Notes under the pieces: generated by a model
Seen by the model: only the letters and a program-made list of their open reading frames with translations
What the model was told of the DNA's origin: nothing
Database searches by the model: none
Assembly (NCBI RefSeq): GCF_015751905.1
Contig: NZ_JADOUF010000001.1
Coordinates: forward strand, 5,642,001 to 5,706,000
DNA: 64,000 nucleotides
From: Longispora fulva
GTDB lineage: Bacteria; Actinomycetota; Actinomycetes; Mycobacteriales; Micromonosporaceae
Direction: 5' to 3'
Translations under genes and position numbers: made by a program
Shown: positions 8,165 to 17,389 of the stretch, piece by piece
Layout of the letters: each line of letters starts with the position of its first letter
Position numbering within the stretch: position 1 is the stretch's first letter

Positions 8165-9076
8165 ATGTACTGGCCGTCCATCGGTGTCGTCATCCCCACC
8201 CACCGCCGTCCCGACCAGCTGCGGGCGGCCATCGCGTCCGTGGTGGCCCAGGAGTACCCGGGCGAGCTGCGCGTCATCGTCGTCTACGACCGGGCCGAGC
8301 CCGACTTCATGGTCGCCAGGGGCGGAGACCGCCCGGTCATGGTCCTGTCGAACAACCGCACCCCCGGGCTGGCCGGGGCCCGCAACACCGGCATCCTGGC
8401 CCTCGACACCGACCTCGTCGCGTTCTGCGACGACGACGACGAGTGGCGGCCCGGCAAGATGGTCACGCAGTCGATGGCGCTGTGGCGCAAGCCGCTGGCC
8501 GAGTTCGGCACCTGCGCCATCGAGGTGGCCTACGACGGCCAGGTCAACGAGCGGCTCGCCGGCCGGACGGAGGTCAGCCACGCCGACCTGCTGGAGTCCC
8601 GGATGTCGATGCTGCACTCGTCGACGTTCGTGATCCGCCGGGCGGCGCTGATGGGCGGGCTGGGCCTGGTCGCCGAGGACGCGCCCGGCAGCCAGAACGA
8701 GGACTGGGACCTGCTGCTGCGCGCAGCGGCCCGGCACCCGATCGTGCACGTGGACCAGGCGTTGGTCCGGGTGGCGTGGGGGGTGGGTTCCCTGTTCGCG
8801 CGGCAGTACGACACGAAGATCTCGTCACTGCGGTGGATGCTGCACCGGCACCCGGAGATCGGTACCTGCCGGGCCGGCGCCGCCAGGGTCTACGGCCAGC
8901 TCGCCTGCTGGTACGCGGCGAAGGGCGACCGCAAGCAGTCGGTCCGCTGGGCGCGCGCGGCTCTGCGCCAACGGTGGCGCGAGCCCCGCGCGGCGATCGC
9001 CCTGGCTGCGTCGGCACGGATCGTCACGGTGGAATCGGTGGTCTCCGCGCTGCACAAGCGCGGCCACGGCATCTAG
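8165..9076 (+). CDS. Glycosyltransferase family 2
   Basis: This is a 303-residue GT-A enzyme. It starts with GVVIPTHRRPDQLRAAIASV (nucleotide-sugar binding), has LAGARNTGI, and then the metal-binding acidic run AFCDDDDEWRPGKM near residue 95. A later EDWDLLLRAAARHPI matches the acceptor/base region (ED motif) of GT2 enzymes. No membrane helix is present, so it works on the cytoplasmic face. It starts 3 bp after the sulfotransferase stop, so the two are co-transcribed. The sugar donor is not predictable. Confidence 0.88.
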   Translation: MYWPSIGVVIPTHRRPDQLRAAIASVVAQEYPGELRVIVVYDRAEPDFMVARGGDRPVMVLSNNRTPGLAGARNTGILALDTDLVAFCDDDDEWRPGKMVTQSMALWRKPLAEFGTCAIEVAYDGQVNERLAGRTEVSHADLLESRMSMLHSSTFVIRRAALMGGLGLVAEDAPGSQNEDWDLLLRAAARHPIVHVDQALVRVAWGVGSLFARQYDTKISSLRWMLHRHPEIGTCRAGAARVYGQLACWYAAKGDRKQSVRWARAALRQRWREPRAAIALAASARIVTVESVVSALHKRGHGI

Positions 9077-9148
9077 CCGGTCATCGTTCCAGCCGGTCGT
9101 CGTCCTAGGCGGTCGTCGTTCGCGGCCGGACGGCTCCGCGGACGGCGA

Positions 9149-9976
9149 TCATGCCTGCTTCGTCAGGCCGATCGGGTTCGGGAACGGCAGCGCCTCGGCG
9201 GCGACGGCGGCCAGCGGGGCGAGCAGTTCGACCAGCCGCCCGGTGTCCACCCCGCGCCACACGTCGTCGGCGATCACATCCGTGCGCGCCTCCACCTGCG
9301 CGAACGCCGCCTCGCCGAACTCGGTCGGCCTGCCCGCCGCGTCGAGCCAGCCCTTCTCGACCAGCCGGCCCTCCGCCAGGGTCCATTCGTCGTCGGCCCA
9401 GCCCCTGGCCTGCTGCAACAGTCGGCGGTCGTTGTCGAGCGCCGCCCGCCACGCGAGGCTCTCGCAGCCGTCGAGCCCGGCGACCACGAGCGCCGCCACG
9501 TGCCCGTCGCCGCGGTGTTCGCGCAGCACGGTGGCGGCGTGCCACACGACGTCGAGCGGGTCGGTGGGCCAGGGCAGCGCGGCGTTGGCGGCGGCCAGGG
9601 GACGGCCGGCGGTGTCGACGGCCTCGGCCGCCTGCCGGAGCAGACCGGCGGCCTCGGCGAGGTCCCCGGCCGCCTCGGGCAGCAGCCGAAGCAGCGCGGC
9701 CCGCGCGCCTTCCGCCCGCGCCCGCAGCGCGACCTCCGGCGCCGCCAGCTCCCACAGGCCGGGCAGGGCCCGCTCCACCATCCGGGGCGCGAACCCGAAG
9801 AACATCGCGGCCACCGGCGCCGCCCCGACCGCCCCGAGCGGCGCGGACCGACCACCGAAGTAGCCGCGCCAGAAGCCGCGCAGCCCGGCCTCCTCGAAGG
9901 CGGCCCTGCACTCGGGCGCGAAGTACGTCACCGCGTGCAGCGGCTCGAACAGGGTCCACATCCGGCGTGCGATCAT
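9149..9976 (-). CDS. SCO6745-like family protein (function unknown)
   Basis: The product (about 275 residues) starts MIARRMWTLFEPLHAVTYF, continues with APECRAAFEEAGLRGFWRGY, and is Ala/Arg rich and mostly helical. This opening is characteristic of a widespread actinobacterial family represented by SCO6745, whose function is not established. An earlier ATG at 10015 adds 13 residues but breaks the family pattern. It is the last gene of the minus-strand run after cysN, 82 bp downstream of it. It may be co-transcribed, but I see no functional link. Confidence 0.72.
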   Translation of the reverse strand: MIARRMWTLFEPLHAVTYFAPECRAAFEEAGLRGFWRGYFGGRSAPLGAVGAAPVAAMFFGFAPRMVERALPGLWELAAPEVALRARAEGARAALLRLLPEAAGDLAEAAGLLRQAAEAVDTAGRPLAAANAALPWPTDPLDVVWHAATVLREHRGDGHVAALVVAGLDGCESLAWRAALDNDRRLLQQARGWADDEWTLAEGRLVEKGWLDAAGRPTEFGEAAFAQVEARTDVIADDVWRGVDTGRLVELLAPLAAVAAEALPFPNPIGLTKQA

Positions 9977-10058
9977 CGCCCCATCATGGTGCCCCGCGAA
10001 GAGCAAAACCATCATTTGTTACGGAGAAGACCGACCCGGCGCGCGTCGGTCCTCCCCC

Positions 10059-11303
10059 TCAGACGATGATCCCCGCGCCCACTGTCCGGTTCGTCGACTC
10101 GTCGATCACGATGAACCCGCCGGTCACCCGGTTGCGCCGGTACTCGTCGCACAGCAGCGGCACGGTCGTCCGCAGCCGGATCCGGCCGATCTCGTTGAGC
10201 CCGAGCGACGGCGCGGTCTCGTCCCGGTGCAGCGTGTTGATGTCGAGCCGGTAGTGCAGGTCCTTCACGATGGCCCGCGCGGTCCGCGTGGTGTGCTTGA
10301 TCGCGTACTTCTTGCCCCGGACCAGTGGTGCCGTCTCGTCCATCCAGCACACCATGGCCTCGACGTCCTGGGACACCTGCGGCTGGTTGTTGGGCCGGCA
10401 GATCAGGTCGCCCCGGGAGATGTCGATCTCGTCGGTGAGCCGGACGGTCACCGACATCGGCGGGTACGCCTCGGCGACCGGCCCGTCGGCGGTCTCGATC
10501 GACGCGATCCGCGAGGTGAAGCCGGACGGCAGCACGGTCACCTCGTCGCCGGGCTTGAGCACCCCGGAGGCGACCTGGCCGGCGTAGCCCCGGTAGTCGC
10601 TGACGGAGGTGGACTGCGGCCGGATCACGTACTGCACCGGGAACCGGGTGTCGACCAGGTTGCGGTCGGACGCGATGTGCAGGTTCTCCAGGTGGTGCAG
10701 GAGCGCCGGGCCGTCGTACCACGGCATGTTCGTGGATCGGGTGACGATGTTGTCGCCCTTGAGCGCGGAGATCGGGATGACGGACAGGTCCGGCACCTCG
10801 AGCTTGGTCGCGAACGCCCGGAACTCGGACCGGATCTCCTCGAACCGCTCCTCCGACCAGTCGACCAGGTCCATCTTGTTGACGCACAGCACCATGTGCG
10901 GGACGCGCAGCAGGGAGCACAGGAACGCGTGCCGCCGCGACTGCTCGACGAGGCCCTTGCGCGCGTCGACCAGGATCAGCGCCAGGTCGGCGGTGGACGC
11001 CCCGGTGACCATGTTCCGGGTGTACTGGATGTGCCCCGGGGTGTCGGCGATGATGAACTTGCGCTTGGGCGTGGCGAAGTACCGGTAGGCGACGTCGATC
11101 GTGATGCCCTGCTCCCGCTCGGCGCGCAGGCCGTCGGTGAGCAGCGCCAGGTCGGTGTAGTCGTCGCCCCGGGCGGCGCTGGTGGCCTCGACGGCCGCCA
11201 ACTGGTCCTCGAAGATGGACTTCGAGTCGTACAGCAGCCGGCCGATCAGCGTGGACTTGCCGTCGTCCACGGACCCGGCTGTGGCGAATCTCAGAATGTC
11301 CAT
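10059..11303 (-). CDS. cysN: Sulfate adenylyltransferase subunit 1 (GTPase subunit)
   Basis: CysN hydrolyses GTP to drive adenylation of sulfate to APS by CysD. The 414-residue protein has the G1 loop TAGSVDDGKSTLIGRLLYDS, the G2/Switch region with DVAYRYFATPKRKF, G3 DTPGHIQYTRNM, and G4 NKMDLVDW, followed by the beta-barrel domains of EF-Tu-like GTPases. The length shows that it lacks the fused APS-kinase (CysC) domain found in many actinobacteria. It starts 1 bp after the cysD stop, so the two subunits are made together. Its position next to cysQ and an exopolysaccharide sugar transferase, rather than sulfite reductase genes, suggests that it supplies activated sulfate for sulfation. Confidence 0.96.
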   Translation of the reverse strand: MDILRFATAGSVDDGKSTLIGRLLYDSKSIFEDQLAAVEATSAARGDDYTDLALLTDGLRAEREQGITIDVAYRYFATPKRKFIIADTPGHIQYTRNMVTGASTADLALILVDARKGLVEQSRRHAFLCSLLRVPHMVLCVNKMDLVDWSEERFEEIRSEFRAFATKLEVPDLSVIPISALKGDNIVTRSTNMPWYDGPALLHHLENLHIASDRNLVDTRFPVQYVIRPQSTSVSDYRGYAGQVASGVLKPGDEVTVLPSGFTSRIASIETADGPVAEAYPPMSVTVRLTDEIDISRGDLICRPNNQPQVSQDVEAMVCWMDETAPLVRGKKYAIKHTTRTARAIVKDLHYRLDINTLHRDETAPSLGLNEIGRIRLRTTVPLLCDEYRRNRVTGGFIVIDESTNRTVGAGIIV

Positions 11304-11304
11304 C

Positions 11305-12228
11305 TTAGAAATATCCCTCGCGCTTGCGGTCCTCCATGGCTGCCTCGCTGACCCGGTCGTCGCCCCGGGTCGCGCCGCGCTCGGTGATCCGAGTGGAGGC
11401 GACCTCGTCGATCACCTTGGCCACGGTGTCGGCGTCGGACTTCACGGCCGCCGTGCAGGACGCGTCGCCGACCGTGCGGTAGCGGACCTGCTCCTTGAAC
11501 GGCTTCTCACCGGCGCGCACCGGGAGGACGTCGTGCACCGCGTACAGCATGCCGTCGCGGTCGACGACCTCGCGTTCGTGCGCGAAGTAGATCGACGGGA
11601 GTTCGATGTTCTCCCGGGCGATGTAGTGCCAGACGTCCAGCTCGGTCCAGTTGGACAGCGGGAACACCCGGATCGACTCGCCCTGCTGGACCCGCGCGTT
11701 GTACAGCGACCACAGCTCGGGGCGCTGGTTCTTCGGGTCCCACTGGCCGAACTCGTCGCGGAAGCTGAACACCCGCTCCTTGGCCCGCGCCTTCTCCTCG
11801 TCGCGGCGCGCGCCACCGAACAACGCGTCGAACCGGTACTTCTCGACGGCGTCGAGCAGCACCGGGGTCTGGATCGGGTTGCGCATCCCCGACGGCGGCT
11901 CGACCACGAGGCCGGTGTCGATGGCCTCCTGCACGCTGGCGACGAGCAGCTGGCTGCCGAGCTCCTCGACCCGCTGGTCGCGGAAGTCGAGCACCTCGGC
12001 GAAGTTGTGCCCGGTGTCGACGTGCAGCAGCGGGAACGGGATCCGCCCGGGGGCGAACGCCTTCTCGGCGAGCCGGAGCAGGACGATCGAGTCCTTACCG
12101 CCCGAGAACAGCAGCACCGGGCGCTCGGATTCGGCCACCACCTCGCGGAACACGAAGATCGCCTCTGCTTCGAGGGCGTCGAGGTGCGTGACCGTATAAC
12201 CCACTGGCGCGGTAGGGAATTCGGTCAT
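11305..12228 (-). CDS. cysD: Sulfate adenylyltransferase subunit 2
   Basis: CysD (307 residues) forms APS from ATP and sulfate together with CysN. It has the PP-loop ATP site PVLLFSGGKDSIVLLRLAEK near residue 40, then FPLLHVDTGHNFAEVLDFRD, and the family's C-terminal RFRTVGD-like block (QVRYRTVGDASCTAAV). The length is typical. It lies 17 bp downstream of cysQ and directly before cysN, on the same strand, in an operon-like run headed by a sugar-1-phosphate transferase. No regulator or riboswitch is evident in the short gap upstream. Confidence 0.96.
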   Translation of the reverse strand: MTEFPTAPVGYTVTHLDALEAEAIFVFREVVAESERPVLLFSGGKDSIVLLRLAEKAFAPGRIPFPLLHVDTGHNFAEVLDFRDQRVEELGSQLLVASVQEAIDTGLVVEPPSGMRNPIQTPVLLDAVEKYRFDALFGGARRDEEKARAKERVFSFRDEFGQWDPKNQRPELWSLYNARVQQGESIRVFPLSNWTELDVWHYIARENIELPSIYFAHEREVVDRDGMLYAVHDVLPVRAGEKPFKEQVRYRTVGDASCTAAVKSDADTVAKVIDEVASTRITERGATRGDDRVSEAAMEDRKREGYF

Positions 12229-12245
12229 TTATGTGCTCCGATAGA

Positions 12246-13070
12246 CTAAAGGGACGAAATTGTGGCGAGCAGCCGGTGTGCGAGATCCTTGCGACAGACC
12301 AGCAGGTCAGGCAGCGTGGGGTCAGGCTGGTTGTAGTCCAGCACAGAACCGTCGATCCGGGAAGTATGCAGCCCCGTGGCCCGGGCCACAGCGACCGGGG
12401 CGGCCGAGTCCCACTCGTACTGGCCGCCGGCGTGCACGTACGCGTCCACCTCGCCCGTGACCACGGCGGACACCTTCACGCCGGCCGAGCCCATCGGGAC
12501 CAGCTCGGCCCCCAACTCCTCGGCCAGGGCACTCAGGAAGGCCGGCGGGCGGGACCTGCTGCACGCGATCCGCAGGGTCTCGTGCGCGACGGCCGCCGGC
12601 GCCGTCCTCGCGCCGAGGACCGGAGCGCTCAGACTGCTCCGCAGCGGCGGGTAGGCCGGCGGGGCGTCGGTGCCCAGGATGATCCCCCGGGCCGGCATCC
12701 CGACCGCGCCGGCGACCAGGTCCCCCGGTCCGGGCCGGGCCAGGGCCCGCCGCCACAGCGCGACGTGCACGGCCCAGTCGGTGCGGCCCTCCTCGGAGAA
12801 CTCCCGGGTGCCGTCGAGCGGGTCGATGATCCACACCCGGTCGGCGCCGAGCCGGGCCGAGCTGTCGGCGCCCTCCTCGGAGAGCACCGCGTCCCCGGGC
12901 CGCCAGCGCTCGAGAGCGCCCATCAGCAGCTCGTGCGAGATCTTGTCGCCCGCGTTCTTCAGCATCAGGGCGTCGTCGAAGCCGAGCTCCGCGCGCAGGG
13001 CGAGCAGGGCGTCACCGGCCGCCTTCGCCAACCAGCGGGCGAAGGCCGCATCTCCAGCCGGAGTGATCAT
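12246..13070 (-). CDS. cysQ: 3'(2'),5'-bisphosphate nucleotidase, inositol-monophosphatase family
   Basis: The 274-residue product starts MITPAGDAAFARWLAKAAGD. It shows the metal-dependent phosphatase motifs VLSEEGADS and WIIDPLDGTREFSEEGRTDW (DPLDGT), plus a late EWDSAAPVAVARATG block that binds the third metal. CysQ removes PAP, the by-product of sulfotransferases, which otherwise inhibits them. The ATG overlaps the stop of the sugar transferase by one base (TGATG), a re-initiation arrangement, so CysQ output is tied to the first enzyme of the glycan pathway. An upstream in-frame start at 13145 would lie inside the preceding gene and is less likely. Confidence 0.93.
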   Translation of the reverse strand: MITPAGDAAFARWLAKAAGDALLALRAELGFDDALMLKNAGDKISHELLMGALERWRPGDAVLSEEGADSSARLGADRVWIIDPLDGTREFSEEGRTDWAVHVALWRRALARPGPGDLVAGAVGMPARGIILGTDAPPAYPPLRSSLSAPVLGARTAPAAVAHETLRIACSRSRPPAFLSALAEELGAELVPMGSAGVKVSAVVTGEVDAYVHAGGQYEWDSAAPVAVARATGLHTSRIDGSVLDYNQPDPTLPDLLVCRKDLAHRLLATISSL

Positions 13071-14506
13071 CAGTACGCTCCCGAGGCCCGGCACACCGCA
13101 GTCAGTGTACGCAGCAGAATCACCAGATCCAATGACAGAGACCAATTCTCCACGTACCTCAGGTCAAGTCGGACCGCTTCCTCCCACGGGAGGTCCGAAC
13201 GTCCGCTGACCTGCCACAACCCGGTCAGGCCGGGCTTGACGACGAGCCGGCGGCGCATGTCGTCCGGGTAGGCCGCCACCTCCTGGGGCAGCGGCGGGCG
13301 CGGCCCGACGAGCGACATGTCCCCGGCCAGCACATTGATCAACTGGGGCAGCTCGTCGAGGGAGAACCGGCGGAGGAACCGGCCCACCGGGGTCACCCGG
13401 GGGTCGTCGCGCATCTTGAACAGAACGCCGTCGGTCTCGCTGTCGAGGGCCGCCTTACGGGCCTCGGCGTCGACGTACATGCTGCGGAACTTCCACACCC
13501 CGAACAGCCGGCCGTGCTTGCCGACCCGCAGCTGACGGAACAGGATCGGCCCGCCCGGCTCGGCCCACCAGATCGCGAACCCGACGGCCATCCACAGGGG
13601 AGCGATCACGGCCAGGATCGCGAACGCGCCGACCCTGTCGAACAGCTCCTTGGCGAACCGCCGGGTGCCGGCGAGATTCGGATGTTCCACGTGCAACATC
13701 GGCAACCCGTCCACCGGGCGGATCGTCGTCCGGTCGCCGGCCACGTCGAGCAGCGCGCTGGCCACGATCAGGTCCACGTCGCCGCGCTCGAGCTCCCAGG
13801 CCAGCCGGCGCATCGCGATGCCGTCGATCTCGGGGCAGGACAGCACGACCACGGTGTCGGCCCCGGCGGCCTCGACCGCGCCGGCCACGTCGTCGAACGT
13901 GCCGCAGACCGGCACCTCCGCCGGCTCCGCACCCGGGGGCACGCACGCCCCGACCACGGTCAGCCCGTGGTAGGCCTCCCGGCGCAACTGCACCGCCAAC
14001 TGCGCCACCGCGACACCGTGCCCGACCACGACGACCCGGCGCAGACACCGGCCGCGCTCGCGCAGCATGTGCAGTCCCCTGCGGACCAGGAAACGACTCA
14101 GAATTCCCGCCACGGTCGCCAATGGCAACACCATCAGGACATAACTGCGGGCGAGGGGAATCTCCAACGCGTAGGCCATCAGCGCGAGCCCGGCGGTCAG
14201 TCCCAGTCCGGAACGGAAGACCCTCTGATACTCGTCGGTGCCGACATACAGATAGCGTTTCTCATAGGCCCGGTTGAGGGTGAGCGCCGCGACCCAGGCG
14301 ACGGGAAAGGCGAGAGAAAGAGCGAAATACCAGAGGTTGTACTCCGTGATCCGCTCCCCGAACCGCAGGCAGAACGCCACCCCGCCCGCGAGCAGCCCCA
14401 CGGCCACGTCGGTGCTCAGCAGGTAGCGCAGATACCGCGACTCCCACGCCCTCGACGGCGCGGCAACCCGACGATCGTGCGCGAGATCGAGCTCAACAAC
14501 CGCCAT
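13070..14506 (-). CDS. Polyprenyl-phosphate sugar-1-phosphate transferase (exopolysaccharide initiating enzyme)
   Basis: This 478-residue membrane protein has four to five N-terminal helices (residues about 30-145), a Rossmann-like central domain starting RRVVVVGHGVAVAQLAVQL, another helix near 295, and the catalytic bacterial sugar transferase domain at the C terminus. The latter shows VGKHGRLFGVWKFRSM, DDPRVTPVGRFLRRFSLDEL, LINVLAGDMSLVGPRPPLP and KPGLTGLWQVSGRSDLPW, all hallmark segments of the WbaP/CpsE group. It would load the first sugar phosphate onto undecaprenyl phosphate. It heads the minus-strand run cysQ-cysD-cysN, whose 51-bp upstream gap contains TACCGTGGTA, a palindrome of unknown role. 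Confidence 0.93.
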   Translation of the reverse strand: MAVVELDLAHDRRVAAPSRAWESRYLRYLLSTDVAVGLLAGGVAFCLRFGERITEYNLWYFALSLAFPVAWVAALTLNRAYEKRYLYVGTDEYQRVFRSGLGLTAGLALMAYALEIPLARSYVLMVLPLATVAGILSRFLVRRGLHMLRERGRCLRRVVVVGHGVAVAQLAVQLRREAYHGLTVVGACVPPGAEPAEVPVCGTFDDVAGAVEAAGADTVVVLSCPEIDGIAMRRLAWELERGDVDLIVASALLDVAGDRTTIRPVDGLPMLHVEHPNLAGTRRFAKELFDRVGAFAILAVIAPLWMAVGFAIWWAEPGGPILFRQLRVGKHGRLFGVWKFRSMYVDAEARKAALDSETDGVLFKMRDDPRVTPVGRFLRRFSLDELPQLINVLAGDMSLVGPRPPLPQEVAAYPDDMRRRLVVKPGLTGLWQVSGRSDLPWEEAVRLDLRYVENWSLSLDLVILLRTLTAVCRASGAY

Positions 14507-14557
14507 TGCCTTCCCCCCAGTGTCACCTACCGTGGTAACGAATTAGGGGTAAAACGG

Positions 14558-15145
14558 TCACGCTGCGTGGTAGGTATTCTGCGCCCACTCCACGCCATTG
14601 TCGGCGACCGCCTCAACGATGTCGGCCGTGCGGTCCACGAAATAGGGGAGTTCTTTTCTCTCCACTGAGGAGAAGTCACTCAGGACGAAATCGGCGGCGT
14701 CCTGGCGGCCGGGCGGACGGCCGATGCCGAAACGTACCCGGACATAGTCCTTCGTGCCCAACGACTGGCTCATCGAACGAAGCCCGTTGTGTCCGCCCTC
14801 CCCGCCGCCGATCTTGATCCGCAGCGACGTGAACGGCACGTCCAACTCGTCGTGCACGGCGATGATCCGCTCCGGCGGGATCTTGTAGAACCCGGCCAGC
14901 GCCGCCACCGGCGGACCCGACAGGTTCATGAACGTCAACGGCTTCACGAGCACCAGCTTCGGCCCGCCCGGCCGCACCCGGCCCTCGGCCACCTCGGCCT
15001 TCGGGGCCCGGGCGTGCCGGCCGAACTTCGCGCCCACCCGCTCCGCCAACAGGTCCGCGACCTGGAACCCGACATTGTGCCGGTTCCCCGCGTACTGCTT
15101 ACCCGGATTGCCCAGGCCGACCACCAGGAACGTCTCGTCAGACAC
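14558..15145 (-). CDS. pth: Peptidyl-tRNA hydrolase
   Basis: Pth recycles peptidyl-tRNA released from stalled ribosomes. The 195-residue protein has the full set of family motifs: [19 protein letters not shown] (catalytic His in NRHNVG), [30 protein letters not shown] (catalytic Asp) and [13 protein letters not shown]. The length is typical. It follows rplY on the same strand, as in many actinobacteria, but a strong hairpin lies between them (15162-15191), so expression may be partly separate. Confidence 0.97.
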   Translation of the reverse strand: MSDETFLVVGLGNPGKQYAGNRHNVGFQVADLLAERVGAKFGRHARAPKAEVAEGRVRPGGPKLVLVKPLTFMNLSGPPVAALAGFYKIPPERIIAVHDELDVPFTSLRIKIGGGEGGHNGLRSMSQSLGTKDYVRVRFGIGRPPGRQDAADFVLSDFSSVERKELPYFVDRTADIVEAVADNGVEWAQNTYHAA

Positions 15146-15161
15146 GCGGTACTCCTCAACG

Positions 15162-15191
15162 AAAACGACCCGGCTGATCGAGTCAGCCGGG
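15162..15191 (-). terminator. Rho-independent terminator after rplY
   Basis: A perfect 9-bp stem (CCCGGCTGA / TCAGCCGGG, 15169-15191) with a five-base loop is followed on the minus strand by GTCGTTTTCG. It sits between rplY and pth. Confidence 0.65.
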
Positions 15192-15209
15192 CCGGAATTC
15201 TGCAGATGC

Positions 15210-15797
15210 TTACGCCTCGGCGGGAGCCTCGGCCGACTCGGCGTCAGCGGCGCTCGGGGTGGCCACGACGTTGACGATCAGGGTGTCGGGCTCGGTGATC
15301 AGCTCGGAGCCCTCCGGCAGCGCGATCTGACCGGCGGTCAGGTGCTCGCCGACGGCCAGGCCGTCCAGGGAGACCTCGATGCTGTCCGGCAGCTTCGTCG
15401 CGTCGGCGCTCAGCGACAGCGTGTTCAGGGCGTGCATGACCATGCCCGACTTGTCAGCCTCGCCGACGAAGTGGATCGGGACCTCGACCGTGACCTTCTC
15501 GCCGCGCTTGACGATCAGCATGTCGACGTGGTCGATCGTGTCCTTGATCGGGTCGCGCTGCAGGGCCTTCGGGAGCGCCAGGATCTTCTCGCCGGCGGTC
15601 GACTCGAGGGTGAAGAGCTGGTTGATGCCGCCACGACGGATCGCGTTGCTGAACTCCAGCGCCGGGAGGGCGATGTGCTTGGGGGCCTCACCGTGGCCGT
15701 AGAGCACGGCAGGAATCTTGCCGGCCCGACGGGTGCGACGAGCGCCACCCTTGCCGAACTCGGTGCGGGGCTCTGCGCTGATACGGACCTCGGACAC
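15210..15797 (-). CDS. rplY: 50S ribosomal protein L25/general stress protein Ctc
   Basis: The 195-residue protein binds 5S rRNA. It begins [20 protein letters not shown] and contains [20 protein letters not shown], the L25 core (residues about 1-95), followed by the TL5/Ctc C-terminal domain ([17 protein letters not shown]) and an acidic Ala/Glu tail. The start is the GTG at 15797, which has GGAGGAG at the right distance. An in-frame ATG 14 codons upstream (15839) would add an unrelated basic leader. It precedes pth, in the common actinobacterial arrangement. Confidence 0.95.
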   Translation of the reverse strand: MSEVRISAEPRTEFGKGGARRTRRAGKIPAVLYGHGEAPKHIALPALEFSNAIRRGGINQLFTLESTAGEKILALPKALQRDPIKDTIDHVDMLIVKRGEKVTVEVPIHFVGEADKSGMVMHALNTLSLSADATKLPDSIEVSLDGLAVGEHLTAGQIALPEGSELITEPDTLIVNVVATPSAADAESAEAPAEA

Positions 15798-16133
15798 GGG
15801 AGAACTCCTCCGGAAGGGCTTGGTCTTTTGTGCGAACATGTCATCGGTGTGCGGTGCCCGGTGCGGCGAGATGCACGGACGTCCTCGCCCAGAGCACCGC
15901 GTCGATGACGGAGCCCCCCATCAAAAGGGGCACCCTCGCCGTGGCAACCGCACCAGCCTACCGGAGCACCCCGGCGCGCGCTAAATCGGGTTGCCTACCA
16001 CACAGAGATCCCCGGGCCTAGTGTCCAGGCTTGGCCGCTGTGTGGCGTTCACGCGCTGAGCACCCCCGAGGCTCCGACCGCCGCGCGCAGGGTGATGTGT
16101 CGCCGTAACCAAAAAATGATCTTGATCTGGCTC
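15798..16133. other. Intergenic region upstream of rplY
   Basis: No gene is supported between the rplY start and the dispersed repeat. On the minus strand a TAGGCT hexamer (15955-15960), similar to actinobacterial -10 boxes, lies about 160 bp before the rplY start and may mark its promoter; I see no convincing -35 box. Short open frames here (for example 15981-16226 minus) come from the repeat and are not gene-like. Confidence 0.4.
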
Positions 16134-16251
16134 TTGATCTAACATCTTGGCCCGCTGAGGGCGGGGAGGCGAAGGCGGAGGTGCAGCCGCATACCGGTGT
16201 TGTATGCGGCTGTGCCGACAACGCACGCATCGTCGCCCTCAGCGGGTCCCC
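16134..16251 (+). repeat. Dispersed structured repeat, copy 1
   Basis: This 118-bp element matches the copy at 51688-51805 at about 85-90% of positions by eye. The outer stem is a perfect 13 bp (16151-16163 with 16234-16246). An inner hairpin has a 10-bp stem (16184-16193 with 16203-16212) closing the loop CCGGTGTTG. The unpaired segments GGGGAGGCGAAGGC and GACAACGCACGCATCGTCG are nearly identical between copies. It ends 1 bp from the prs stop codon. No transposase is nearby. Confidence 0.85.
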
Positions 16252-16252
16252 A

Positions 16253-17236
16253 CTACCCGGAAAGGCCGCCGAAGAGGGTGGTTACCGATCCGTCGTCGAA
16301 GACCTCGCGCATCGCCCGGGCCACCATCGGCGCGATCGACAGCACCGTGATCTTGTCCAGCTGCTTCTCCGCCGGGATCGGCAGCGTGTTCGTCACCACG
16401 ACCTCGCTGATCCGGCTGTTCTTGAACCGCTCCGTCGCCGGGTCCGACAGGATCGCATGCGTCGCGGCGACCACCACGTCCGTCGCGCCGCTGTCGAAGA
16501 GCACGTCGGCGGCCTTGCAGATCGTGCCACCCGAGTCGATCATGTCGTCGATGATCAGGCAGACCCGGCCCTCGATGTCCCCGACCACCCGGTTGGCGAC
16601 CACCTGGTTGGGCTTCATCGGGTCGCGGGTCTTGTGCACGAACGCCAGCGGCACCCCGCCGAACTTGTTCGCCCACCGCTCGGCGACCTTGACCCGGCCG
16701 GCGTCCGGGGACACCACGGCCAGCGGCTTGCCCGCGTACTTCTCCAGCAGGTAGTCCGCGAGGGTGTCCATCGCGTACAGGTGGTCGACCGGGCCGTCGA
16801 AGAAGCCCTGGATCTGCGAGGCGTGCAGGTCGACGGTGAGGATCCGGTCCGCGCCGGCCGTCTTGAGCAGGTCGGCGACCAGACGCGCGGAGATGGGCTC
16901 GCGGCCGCGGTGCTTCTTGTCCTGCCGGCCGTACGGGTAGAACGGGAGGACCACGGTGACCCGCTTCGCGGAACCGCGCTTGAGCGCGTCCACCATGATC
17001 AGGGTCTCCATGACCCACTGGTTGATCGGCGTCGTCATCGACTGCACGACGAAGGCATCCGAACCGCGCACCGACTCCTGGTACCGGACGAAGGTCTCGC
17101 CGTTGGCGAAATCGTAGGCATCGGTCGGGGTCGGCTTGATCCCCAACTCCGATCCGATCTCCTCGGCGAGCGCGGGGTAGGCCCGGCCAGAGAAGAGCAT
17201 CAGTGTTTTTCGGTTCTCCGCGACGATACTGCCCAT
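16253..17236 (-). CDS. prs: Ribose-phosphate pyrophosphokinase
   Basis: This enzyme makes PRPP from ribose 5-phosphate and ATP for nucleotide, His and Trp synthesis. The 327-residue product starts MGSIVAENRKTLMLFSGRAY and has RYQESVRGSDAFVVQSMTTP, PFYPYGRQDKKHRGREPISA (flexible loop), DLHASQIQGFFDGPVDHLYA, and the PRPP-binding loop CLIIDDMIDSGGTI. The ATG at 17236 matches family starts; a longer frame begins at 17299. It follows glmU by 153 bp, the usual actinobacterial pairing. A dispersed repeat abuts its stop codon. Confidence 0.97.
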   Translation of the reverse strand: MGSIVAENRKTLMLFSGRAYPALAEEIGSELGIKPTPTDAYDFANGETFVRYQESVRGSDAFVVQSMTTPINQWVMETLIMVDALKRGSAKRVTVVLPFYPYGRQDKKHRGREPISARLVADLLKTAGADRILTVDLHASQIQGFFDGPVDHLYAMDTLADYLLEKYAGKPLAVVSPDAGRVKVAERWANKFGGVPLAFVHKTRDPMKPNQVVANRVVGDIEGRVCLIIDDMIDSGGTICKAADVLFDSGATDVVVAATHAILSDPATERFKNSRISEVVVTNTLPIPAEKQLDKITVLSIAPMVARAMREVFDDGSVTTLFGGLSG

Positions 17237-17389
17237 CGGGTACGACCCTGTCTGCTCGTTAGTGACACAGCATTGGTGACACGGTGGTGGCGACACCACG
17301 TGCGGCTACGGACTCACGCCCAGTATCGCCGCTCGCGACCGTCCCGCGCCAAGCCGACCCGTACCTCGTGGCAAACTTCACGCCACCAG

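Noticed and set aside
15981-16226. Small ORFs with the peptide MRALSxxPHTTPVCG at the repeats
   Set aside because: They are read through the dispersed repeat and are identical only because the repeat is. No ribosome site or homologous protein is apparent.
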